Shown: piece by piece, positions 1-5,917 of the stretch
How the letters are laid out: every line of letters starts with the position of its first letter
How positions within the stretch are numbered: the first letter of the stretch is position 1
Source of the DNA: Bacteroidales bacterium
GTDB taxonomy: Bacteria > Bacteroidota > Bacteroidia > Bacteroidales > Muribaculaceae
NCBI GenBank assembly: GCA_900769345.1
Contig: CAAGGJ010000072.1
Location: 1-15,480, forward strand
Length of the DNA stretch: 15,480 nucleotides
Direction: 5' to 3'
Position numbers and translations under genes: made by a program
Notes under the pieces: model-generated
What the model was told of the DNA's origin: nothing
What the model saw: only the letters and a program-made list of their open reading frames with translations
The model's database searches: none

Positions 1-21
1 GTAAGCATCCGAAATAAGCCG
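1..21 (+). repeat. IS66 left terminal inverted repeat
   Basis: These 21 bases are the exact reverse complement of 2060-2080. The identity stops at base 22. The window begins at the first base of the element. Confidence 0.95.
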
Positions 22-25
22 ACTT

Positions 26-54
26 TTGGGTGAACAAAACTTTGGCGAACTTTG
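26..54 (+). promoter_or_regulatory. Possible promoter inside the IS left end
   Basis: A TTG at 26-28 and GAACTTTG at 47-54, separated by 18 bases, approximate the Bacteroidota -33/-7 promoter; the first base of the -7 box is G rather than T. It lies just upstream of the tnpB ATG at 73. This would let the element drive its own transposition genes. Assigned by pattern only. Confidence 0.3.
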
Positions 55-72
55 CTGCCAAAAAGTTTTGTT

Positions 73-486
73 ATGTTTAATCTGAATGAAAACAATCGAT
101 TTGTGATGGCACAGCATCCGAGCGATATGCGCGCCGGTGTTAATAAGATGTGTGGTCAGGTGAGGAGTATAGGCTTGGATCCGACTAATGGTGATGTATA
201 TGTGTTTGTAGGCAGTAGCCGCAAACTGATGAAGTTGCTGCATTGGGAGCGCGGTGGGTATGTTATGTACTATAAGCGTTTGGAGCAGGGCCGGTTTCAT
301 CCAAAAATATTCTTGCGTCAGGGCATAGGATTTCGGTCGATGCGATGGGATGAATTGGTGCTTTTGATGGAGGGTATCTCTCCTCGAGTGGCTCGTCGGC
401 GAAGGTATCAAGCAGGGGGCGTAGAGCAAGAAAAAGAAGGGAAAATAGTGGAAAAATCCGCACAAAACATTTGGTTATCTCGCTAA
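73..486 (+). CDS. tnpB: IS66 accessory protein TnpB
   Basis: A 137-residue protein of the IS66 Orf2/TnpB family, a small accessory protein needed for transposition of IS66 elements, with unclear biochemical role. The family pattern is plain: MRAGVNKM near residue 20, then GDVYVFVGSSRKLMKLLHWE, GGYVMYYKRLEQGRF, and a basic C-terminal tail. I chose the ATG at 73; an in-frame TTG at 52 would add seven residues, but it lies within the putative -7 promoter box and ahead of the conserved region. tnpC starts 19 bases after its stop, so the two are probably cotranscribed. It is somewhat longer than the usual 115-120 residues because of a lysine/arginine-rich C-terminal extension. Confidence 0.92.
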   Translation: MFNLNENNRFVMAQHPSDMRAGVNKMCGQVRSIGLDPTNGDVYVFVGSSRKLMKLLHWERGGYVMYYKRLEQGRFHPKIFLRQGIGFRSMRWDELVLLMEGISPRVARRRRYQAGGVEQEKEGKIVEKSAQNIWLSR

Positions 487-505
487 TTTTTAGCAACTTT
501 GAAGT

Positions 506-2029
506 ATGAAAAAGACCGCAACATATGAAGAATTGCTTGCCGAAGTTCAATGCCTGAAGCAAGAAAAATCAGCGCTTGTGCATCGCATTATGATGCTTGA
601 GCGTATGCTTTTCGGCAGCAAAAAGGATCGTCTCAAGACTAATGTGTCAGACGACCAACCGGGTCTTTTCGATGATTTTTTCAAGGAAGCTGTGACTGAA
701 AAAGAAGCGGCGATAAAAGAAACTGTGGAAGCTATAGAGAAGGAAGCCGACAAGCGCCGTGAAAAGGCACGCAAGGCTCCATCGCGCCCGCAGCGCTACC
801 AATATTATGGTCTTGAAGAACGTATGCGAATTGTAAATCCTGATGGTCTGGATTTGAGCCAATACGAAATGATCGGCAAGGATATTGTACGCACTATTCA
901 TTTGGAGCCCGCTAAGTTATGGGTAGAAGTGACAATAACACCCATTTATCGCCACAAGTCAGACAAAAATCAGCCCAATCCACAACTTTATCAAGCAAAA
1001 GCACCGCAGGCAGTAATCGGAGGCAATCACGTGGGAGCAGAATTACTTGCAAAGATTATAATCGACAAATTCCGCTATCATCTTCCCGAATATCGGCAAG
1101 TGAAGCAATATGCCGACTTGGGTCTGAACTTTCCCACATCCACCATCAACGATTGGGTGCATGCAGTGGCAGCCAAGCTCGACCCGGTGTATGAAGCACA
1201 GCGAAAAGAAGTGCTTCAGGGCGACTATTTGCAGATAGACGAAGTGCCGTGGAACATAATCGACAAGCCCGGTAAACAGCGCAAGGGCTATGCCTGGCAG
1301 TTCCTTGACAACCGCCCCGAGAGTCACGGGCTATATTTCCTATATCTCAATGGCTCACGAGCGGGAACGATACCGCGAGCGGAACTTCGCAATTTTAAGG
1401 GAGCCATTCAGACCGACGGGTATGGCGTATACGATTTTTTCGAAACACAAGACAATGTGACCCTATTGGGTTGCATGGCCCACGTGCGCCGAAAATTTGT
1501 AGAAGCCCAAAACTCCCATCCACAACTTGCCGAGAAAGCAGTGCATTGGATAAGTCTACTATATCAGCTTGAAGCCAACCTCCAAGCCGAAAATGCCACG
1601 CCCGAACGCGTAGCAGCAGAACGCCAAGCCAAAGCCCTGCCCATCATGGACGCAATGGATGAATGGATGAAGGCCGTTTCAGTGCAGTGCACACCGTCTG
1701 ACCCCATGGGCAAAGCGCTCGATTATGCCTACAAACTATGGCCGCGCCTGCGCCGCTATGCCGACAACGGCATCTATCAAATCGACAACAATGCCGTAGA
1801 GCGCAACCAACGCCCCACGGTAATGGGTCGCAAGAACTATCTATTCAGCAAAAACGACAAAGGCGCAGTAGACAATGCCATATTCTACACCCTGCTCGAG
1901 AGTTGCGACATAGTCGGCATCAACCCACTGGACTGGCTCACCGACGTGCTCAACAACCTGCACAACGACACCCCTCCCGAGCAAATCAAACAAATGCTAC
2001 CATACTATTACAAAAAATCTCACGAATAA
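506..2029 (+). CDS. tnpC: IS66 transposase TnpC (DDE)
   Basis: The 507-residue IS66 transposase, which cuts the element ends and joins them to target DNA. The N-terminal leucine-zipper-like region (about 1-45, with LFGSKKDRL) matches the family. The catalytic DDE residues are probably D245 (LQIDEVPW), D304 (IQTDGYGVYD) and E432 (IDNNAVERNQRP). The GCMAHVRRKF motif at 322-331 and the C-terminal GRKNYLFSKND and NPLDWLTDVL motifs are also typical. The cysteine zinc-finger present in many IS66 transposases between the zipper and the catalytic domain is missing: the corresponding segment, about 95-155, has no cysteine. The frame is full length and uninterrupted. The stop codon falls in the loop of the terminator hairpin. 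Confidence 0.96.
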   Translation: MKKTATYEELLAEVQCLKQEKSALVHRIMMLERMLFGSKKDRLKTNVSDDQPGLFDDFFKEAVTEKEAAIKETVEAIEKEADKRREKARKAPSRPQRYQYYGLEERMRIVNPDGLDLSQYEMIGKDIVRTIHLEPAKLWVEVTITPIYRHKSDKNQPNPQLYQAKAPQAVIGGNHVGAELLAKIIIDKFRYHLPEYRQVKQYADLGLNFPTSTINDWVHAVAAKLDPVYEAQRKEVLQGDYLQIDEVPWNIIDKPGKQRKGYAWQFLDNRPESHGLYFLYLNGSRAGTIPRAELRNFKGAIQTDGYGVYDFFETQDNVTLLGCMAHVRRKFVEAQNSHPQLAEKAVHWISLLYQLEANLQAENATPERVAAERQAKALPIMDAMDEWMKAVSVQCTPSDPMGKALDYAYKLWPRLRRYADNGIYQIDNNAVERNQRPTVMGRKNYLFSKNDKGAVDNAIFYTLLESCDIVGINPLDWLTDVLNNLHNDTPPEQIKQMLPYYYKKSHE

Positions 2030-2046
2030 CCTCGTGAGATTTTTTT
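2012..2046 (+). terminator. Intrinsic terminator at the tnpC end
   Basis: Perfect 14-bp stem: AAAAAATCTCACGA (2012-2025), loop ATAACC (2026-2031), and TCGTGAGATTTTTT (2032-2045), with a T-run to 2046. Because the stem is flanked by A-run and T-run it can terminate in both directions. The hairpin includes the last codons and stop of tnpC, a compact arrangement for an insertion sequence, and could also stop transcripts coming from the convergent epimerase gene. Confidence 0.85.
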
Positions 2047-2059
2047 GAATTGAGCCTGA

Positions 2060-2080
2060 CGGCTTATTTCGGATGCTTAC
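2060..2080 (-). repeat. IS66 right terminal inverted repeat
   Basis: Perfect 21-bp inverted copy of bases 1-21. The element ends at 2080 and the chromosome resumes at 2081. Confidence 0.95.
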
Positions 2081-2097
2081 TTTCTTTCGCTCGCAGA

Positions 2098-3231
2098 TTA
2101 TTTTTCTACTGTGAATTTATAGATACACTCGCTGTGGTAGGTTTGACCGGGTTCGAGGATTACTGATGGCCATTGAGGCTTGTTGGGACTGTCGGGGTAG
2201 TGCTGAGTTTCGAGGCACACCGATGCGCGCTTATTGTAGACTATGCCGCCCTTACCGGTGACTGTTCCGTTAAGAAAATTGCCTGTATATACCTGAATTC
2301 CCGGCTCGTTGGTGTAAACTTCCACGCCGATACAGGTAGATGGACACACGAGTTTGGCAGCAAGTTGAGTCACATCGCCTTTGGTGTCGAGCACCCAGTT
2401 GTGGTCGTAACCCTTGCCGTTCTTTAGCTGTTCAAAATCGAAGTTATCTATTTCTGCTCCAATTACTTTGGCTGTGGTGAAGTCCATAGGTGTACCTTCC
2501 ACGGGTTCTACCGTTCCGAGCGTCATAAAAGTGCTGTCGACAGGAGTATAGTTGGCGGCATTGAGATATAGCAAGTGGTCGGTAGCGGGCACCGATGGGT
2601 CGCCACTGAGGTTGAAATATGAGTGGTTGGTCATATTGATGATGGTTTTTGCGTCGGTGGTAGCGCTGTACTTGATGTCGATAGCGTTGTCGTCGGTGAG
2701 GGTATATGTTACCTTGGCAGTGACGTTGCCGGGGAAGTTAGCGTCGCCATCGGGCGAATTGAGGGTCAGTTCGAGTTCGTTGGGAGTGACATTGGTGGCT
2801 CGGAACACCTTGTATTGCCAACCATCGGGACCGCCGTGCAGGCAGTGCCCATAGTTGTTTTTAGGAAGTTGTATTTCTTTGCCGTCGATGGTGATTTTGC
2901 CTTGGTTGATGCGGTTGGCATATCGGCCTATAGCTGCTCCGAAGTCGCTGTGTATGTTCTTGTAGTCTTGAATACTATCGAACCCGAGCACCACGTCGCG
3001 CATCACGCCGTCCTTGTCGGGGACCAGTACCGAAACTATGCGACCGCCGAAATTGGTGATGCACACCTCCATGCCGTTGGCATTGGTGAGCACATAGAGT
3101 GCGGTGGCGTCATCGTCGTTGACGCTTGATTTGAAGTTGTCGGGGATAAGACCTGATTTTGTGCCGCTATCGGGAGCACATGCGGTGAGCACAAGCGCTG
3201 CCAGACCCGCAATTAAGTGTTTAGTTTTCAT
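2098..3231 (-). CDS. galM: Secreted aldose 1-epimerase (mutarotase) lipoprotein
   Basis: A 377-residue galactose mutarotase, interconverting the alpha and beta anomers of aldohexoses. The start at 3231 opens a lipoprotein signal peptide: MKTKHLIAGLAALVLTAC, with lipidated Cys18, so the enzyme should be membrane-anchored in the cell envelope rather than cytosolic; Bacteroidota often have such exported copies. Family motifs in order: FGGRIVSV (61-68), GRYANRI (102-108), LHGGPDGWQYKVF (131-143, H132), NHSYFNLSG (202-210, catalytic-type H203), YDHNW (275-279), NEPGIQVYTGN (308-318) and CLETQHYPDSPN (339-350, likely catalytic base E341). It has its own promoter at 3272-3300 and is followed 17 bases downstream by the IS66 element. 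The best guess is a role in polysaccharide or oligosaccharide use; substrate preference is not visible. Confidence 0.95.
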   Translation of the reverse strand: MKTKHLIAGLAALVLTACAPDSGTKSGLIPDNFKSSVNDDDATALYVLTNANGMEVCITNFGGRIVSVLVPDKDGVMRDVVLGFDSIQDYKNIHSDFGAAIGRYANRINQGKITIDGKEIQLPKNNYGHCLHGGPDGWQYKVFRATNVTPNELELTLNSPDGDANFPGNVTAKVTYTLTDDNAIDIKYSATTDAKTIINMTNHSYFNLSGDPSVPATDHLLYLNAANYTPVDSTFMTLGTVEPVEGTPMDFTTAKVIGAEIDNFDFEQLKNGKGYDHNWVLDTKGDVTQLAAKLVCPSTCIGVEVYTNEPGIQVYTGNFLNGTVTGKGGIVYNKRASVCLETQHYPDSPNKPQWPSVILEPGQTYHSECIYKFTVEK

Positions 3232-3271
3232 CGTAAATAATGGTTTGTATCGTTTATGTGGTGTATTTTAA

Positions 3272-3300
3272 CAAAGTTAATGCTTTTTTATCATAGGCAA
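3272..3300 (-). promoter_or_regulatory. Promoter of the aldose epimerase gene
   Basis: Reading the minus strand, TTG (3300-3298), an 18-base spacer and TAACTTTG (3279-3272), an exact match to the Bacteroidota TAnnTTTG box. The predicted start of transcription leaves a short leader of about 35 bases before the ATG at 3231. Confidence 0.65.
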
Positions 3301-3352
3301 GGTCTGAGATGCAATATTTTGCAAAAATCGGTGTTCAAACGGCAAAATGCAA

Positions 3353-3397
3353 CGAGGGGATGCCTCGCCGGGTTTTTGCCTTTGACGCATCCTCTCG
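3353..3397 (-). terminator. Hairpin, probable terminator of the glyQS-FKBP unit
   Basis: Two 11-base arms (3353-3363 and 3387-3397) pair at 10 of 11 positions with a 23-base loop. It lies 33 bases past the stop of the FKBP gene on the minus strand. The following minus-strand sequence, TTGCATTTTG, is only moderately T-rich, so the terminator role is tentative. It could instead be a structured 3' end or act for both strands. Confidence 0.4.
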
Positions 3398-3430
3398 CTA
3401 TGGTGTTTAGAAGAAATTTGTGTTCGCTAT

Positions 3431-3985
3431 TTATGGCTTTGCTTCGTATTTATAGATGTCGTGAAGCTTCATGTCGAATACCAAGTGCGAATAAGGCTTG
3501 ATGATATCCCCCTTGCTACTTTCGCCGTATCCCACATTCCACGGAATAATCACGGTGACAGAGTCGCCGACGTGCATATTTTGCAAAGCTATTACCCAAC
3601 CGGTGATGAGTCCCGACTGGCTGAATCGGAGTACGCTGTCGGCAGGACTGGTGCTCAGATATGAAGAGTCGAATGCTACATCATTATAGAGGCGTCCGTG
3701 ATACTTCACGTCGACCACCGAAGTGTAGAGCGGAACGAGATTGTTCTTGGTGGCCTCGCGGTCGTTGTGGTAGTGGATGTAGACTACAGCATTCTTGTCG
3801 AACGATGCAGATACGGTTTCGAAATATTTGTCACCCTGAGCATCGGTTCTGGTAAGTTGCGTCTTTAGCCATTCATCTTGGTCGGCGCGCCATTCTTCGT
3901 ACTTTTCCCACTGGGTTTCGTCTAAGCATGATGCGAGCAGAAGCGAAGCGAATGCGATTAACAGTAGATTTGAAAATTTCTTCAT
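3431..3985 (-). CDS. FKBP-type peptidyl-prolyl isomerase lipoprotein
   Basis: A 184-residue envelope protein that should catalyse cis-trans isomerisation of prolyl bonds and help fold exported proteins. Residues 1-20 form a lipoprotein signal peptide ending LLLASC (Cys20), followed by acidic residues (LDETQ), which may mark it for surface export in Bacteroidota. A charged, Trp-rich helical linker (25-45) precedes the FKBP domain, about 65-182. Hallmarks are VDVKYHGRLYNDVAFDSS (91-108), ITGWVIALQNMHVGDSVTVI (127-146), IPWNVGYG (147-154) and YSHLVFDMKLHDI (165-177), matching the usual V.Y.G...G..FDSS, I.GW..AL..M..G, IP...YG and LVFDV.L blocks. The gene begins 20 bases after glyQS and is probably in its operon. 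The active-site pocket looks complete by eye, but catalysis is not proven. Confidence 0.9.
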   Translation of the reverse strand: MKKFSNLLLIAFASLLLASCLDETQWEKYEEWRADQDEWLKTQLTRTDAQGDKYFETVSASFDKNAVVYIHYHNDREATKNNLVPLYTSVVDVKYHGRLYNDVAFDSSYLSTSPADSVLRFSQSGLITGWVIALQNMHVGDSVTVIIPWNVGYGESSKGDIIKPYSHLVFDMKLHDIYKYEAKP

Positions 3986-4005
3986 AAAGTGAGTTCTTGA
4001 AAGAT

Positions 4006-5556
4006 TTACACTAATTTCTTCAAAAGTTCCTTGAAGCTGACTTCCTTATCGATGAGAGCGGGGAGGTCGGCGATAGCCACGCGTTCCTGTTCCATCGAGT
4101 CGCGGTGACGAATGGTCACGGTGTTGTCTTCGAGGGTTTGATGGTCGACTGTGATACAGAATGGAGTGCCCACAGCGTCCTGACGGCGATAGCGTTTGCC
4201 TATAGAGTCCTTTTCGTCGTATTGACAAGCGTAGTCGAACTTGAGCATATTCACTATTTCGCGAGCCTTGTCGGGGAGACCGTCCTTGCGAACGAGCGGC
4301 ATCACGCAAGCCTTAACCGGAGCCAACTGCTTGGGCAAGTGGAGCACCACGCGAGTTTCTCCGTTTTCGAGCGCTTGTTCTTCGTAAGAAGAGCAGAGGA
4401 TAGAAAGGAACATGCGATCAACGCCAATCGAAGTCTCGATTACATACGGAGTGTACGATTGGTTGAGTTCGGGGTCGAAGTATTGAATCTTCTTGCCTGA
4501 ATATTTTTCGTGCTGGCTGAGGTCGAAGTTGGTGCGAGAGTGAATACCTTCCACTTCCTTGAAGCCGAAAGGCATGCGGAACTCGATGTCGGTGGCAGCG
4601 TTGGCGTAGTGAGCAAGCTTGTCGTGGTCGTGGAAACGATATTTTTCGTCGCCCATGCCCAGAGCCTTATGCCACTTGAGGCGAGCTTCTTTCCACTGTG
4701 CGAACCACTTGAGCTCTTCGCCAGGACGAACGAAGAATTGCATTTCCATCTGCTCGAATTCGCGCATACGGAAGATAAATTGGCGAGCCACAATCTCGTT
4801 GCGGAATGCCTTACCAATCTGGGCTATACCAAATGGGATGCGCATGCGGCCGGTCTTTTGCACATTAAGGAAGTTTACGAAGATGCCTTGTGCAGTTTCT
4901 GGGCGGAGATACACATTCATCGAACCGTCGGCTGTGCTACCCATTTCGGTCTTGAACATGAGGTTGAACTGACGCACATCGGTCCAATTTTTGGTGCCCG
5001 AGATGGGGCAAACAATGCCATAGTCGAGGATAATCTGCTTGAGTTCGGCCAAGTCGTTGGCTTCCATAGCTGCCTTGAAGCGGTTGTGCAACTCGTCGCG
5101 CTTGGCTGCGTGTTCGAGCACGCGGGGATTGGTGGTTTTGAAGAGTTCGGCATCGAAAGAGTCGCCAAAACGCTTGGCGGCTTTAGCCACTTCTTTCTCT
5201 ATTTTGTCGTCGAATTTAGCAATTTCGTCTTCGATAAGAACGTCGGCGCGATAGCGCTTCTTAGAGTCGCGATTGTCGATTAGAGGATCGTTAAAAGCGT
5301 CTACGTGCCCCGATGCTTTCCAGATAGTGGGGTGCATAAAGATAGCCGAATCGATGCCCACGATGTTTTCGTGAAGCAAGGTCATTGCCGACCACCAATA
5401 GCGCTTGATGTTATTTTTGAGTTCTACACCGTTTTGACCGTAGTCGTATACGGCGCCGAGACCATCGTAGATTTCGCTTGACGGAAACACAAATCCGTAT
5501 TCTTTAGCGTGTGAAACAATCTTTTTTAGTGTTTCTTCTTGCTTTACTTGTGCCAT
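4006..5556 (-). CDS. glyQS: Glycyl-tRNA synthetase (single-chain, dimeric type)
   Basis: A 516-residue class II synthetase that charges tRNA(Gly) in the cytoplasm; this is the homodimeric type found in Bacteroidota, not the alpha2-beta2 GlyQ/GlyS pair. Landmarks: GLGAVYDYGQNGVELKNNI (33-50, with the start of the catalytic core), the YLRPETAQGIFVNF segment (216-229), motif 2 with FRNE at 251-254, GVDRMFLSIL (378-387, motif 3), and the C-terminal anticodon-binding domain from about 410 (LAPVKACVMPL, IGKRYRRQDAVGTPF). The frame stays open upstream to 5607, but MAQVKQEETL at 5556 is the usual N-terminus and the extra 17 residues look untranslated, so I chose 5556. Promoter at 5605-5635. The FKBP gene follows after 20 bases. 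Confidence 0.97.
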   Translation of the reverse strand: MAQVKQEETLKKIVSHAKEYGFVFPSSEIYDGLGAVYDYGQNGVELKNNIKRYWWSAMTLLHENIVGIDSAIFMHPTIWKASGHVDAFNDPLIDNRDSKKRYRADVLIEDEIAKFDDKIEKEVAKAAKRFGDSFDAELFKTTNPRVLEHAAKRDELHNRFKAAMEANDLAELKQIILDYGIVCPISGTKNWTDVRQFNLMFKTEMGSTADGSMNVYLRPETAQGIFVNFLNVQKTGRMRIPFGIAQIGKAFRNEIVARQFIFRMREFEQMEMQFFVRPGEELKWFAQWKEARLKWHKALGMGDEKYRFHDHDKLAHYANAATDIEFRMPFGFKEVEGIHSRTNFDLSQHEKYSGKKIQYFDPELNQSYTPYVIETSIGVDRMFLSILCSSYEEQALENGETRVVLHLPKQLAPVKACVMPLVRKDGLPDKAREIVNMLKFDYACQYDEKDSIGKRYRRQDAVGTPFCITVDHQTLEDNTVTIRHRDSMEQERVAIADLPALIDKEVSFKELLKKLV

Positions 5557-5604
5557 TTTGTCTAAAAATAATATAGCTTTTTTACCATTTTTACATTTAA
5601 ACTG

Positions 5605-5635
5605 CAAAGTAAACTAAAATGTGCGATAGTGGCAA
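5605..5635 (-). promoter_or_regulatory. Promoter of glyQS
   Basis: On the minus strand, TTG (5635-5633), a 20-base spacer and TTACTTTG (5612-5605), one base from TAnnTTTG. It lies about 50 bases upstream of the chosen ATG at 5556, which supports that start over the longer frame. Confidence 0.55.
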
Positions 5636-5662
5636 GTTTTTAACAAAGTTTCTGATAGATGT

Positions 5663-5690
5663 GATCTTATGTTGATCTTATGTTGATCTT
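5663..5690 (+). repeat. Short 11-bp tandem repeat
   Basis: GATCTTATGTT occurs twice head-to-tail (5663-5673 and 5674-5684), followed by a partial third GATCTT (5685-5690). It lies between the divergent glyQS and GH3 promoters, with a period of about one helical turn. It may be a repeated protein-binding site or simple slippage; nothing else indicates which. Confidence 0.6.
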
Positions 5691-5708
5691 TTTGCTCTAT
5701 TGAACTAT

Positions 5709-5882
5709 CTAATCGACTACCCAACGGGGATACGCCACACGCAAATCATCATGATTATAATCAACCGTGTCATCTGCTTCGCCGGCATAGGCAATTTTTA
5801 GATAGCAGAATGTTTTGCAGAATGAATATGAAGCATTATCTTTGTGGTGAATAGAATAAGAAAGTATGGTTGACGAGACCAT
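5709..5882 (-). CDS. Possible small ORF or gene remnant, 57 residues
   Basis: A short minus-strand frame from ATG at 5882 to TAG at 5709, in the 361-bp gap between glyQS and the GH3 gene. The C-terminal half, AYAGEADDTVDYNHDDLRVA followed by YPRWVVD, is acidic with ordinary amino-acid composition and reads more like protein than like AT-rich spacer. I recognise no family. The frame overlaps the GH3 promoter in antisense and has no visible promoter of its own. It may be the tail of a decayed gene or chance. Low confidence. Confidence 0.2.
   Translation of the reverse strand: MVSSTILSYSIHHKDNASYSFCKTFCYLKIAYAGEADDTVDYNHDDLRVAYPRWVVD
5815..5844 (+). promoter_or_regulatory. Promoter of the GH3 gene
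   Basis: TTG (5815-5817), a 19-base spacer and TATCTTTG (5837-5844), an exact TAnnTTTG match. Transcription would start near 5851, giving a leader of about 65 bases to the ATG at 5918. The region before the ATG (AATCAAAACTAAGAATT) is A-rich without a Shine-Dalgarno motif, as usual in this phylum. Confidence 0.65.
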
Positions 5883-5917
5883 AGAATAGACACATTATTT
5901 AATCAAAACTAAGAATT

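Larger units (their letters stand above)
1..2080 (+). mobile_element. Complete IS66-family insertion sequence
   Basis: A 2080-bp element bounded by perfect 21-bp terminal inverted repeats (1-21 and 2060-2080) beginning GTAAGC, a typical IS66 terminus. It carries tnpB and tnpC in the same orientation and ends with a hairpin terminator. There is no room for the small tnpA gene that many IS66 elements carry: only 72 bases precede tnpB. Both reading frames are intact and the ends are perfect, so the copy looks recent and possibly active. The right end sits 17 bases beyond the stop codon of the convergent aldose epimerase gene, so that gene is not broken. IS66 elements usually make 8-bp target duplications; the right copy would be 2081-2088 (TTTCTTTC), but the left flank is outside the window. 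Confidence 0.95.

Noticed and set aside
2081..2088. TTTCTTTC as a proven IS66 target duplication
   Set aside because: Only the right flank is in the window, so the duplication cannot be confirmed.
4510..5283. Plus-strand frame of 257 codons opposite glyQS
   Set aside because: Antisense shadow; it is His/Glu/Val-rich as expected from reading the complement of a conserved synthetase.
5557..5607. Upstream extension of glyQS by 17 codons
   Set aside because: The extra residues are AT-rich noise running towards the promoter; MAQVKQEETL matches the normal family start and length.
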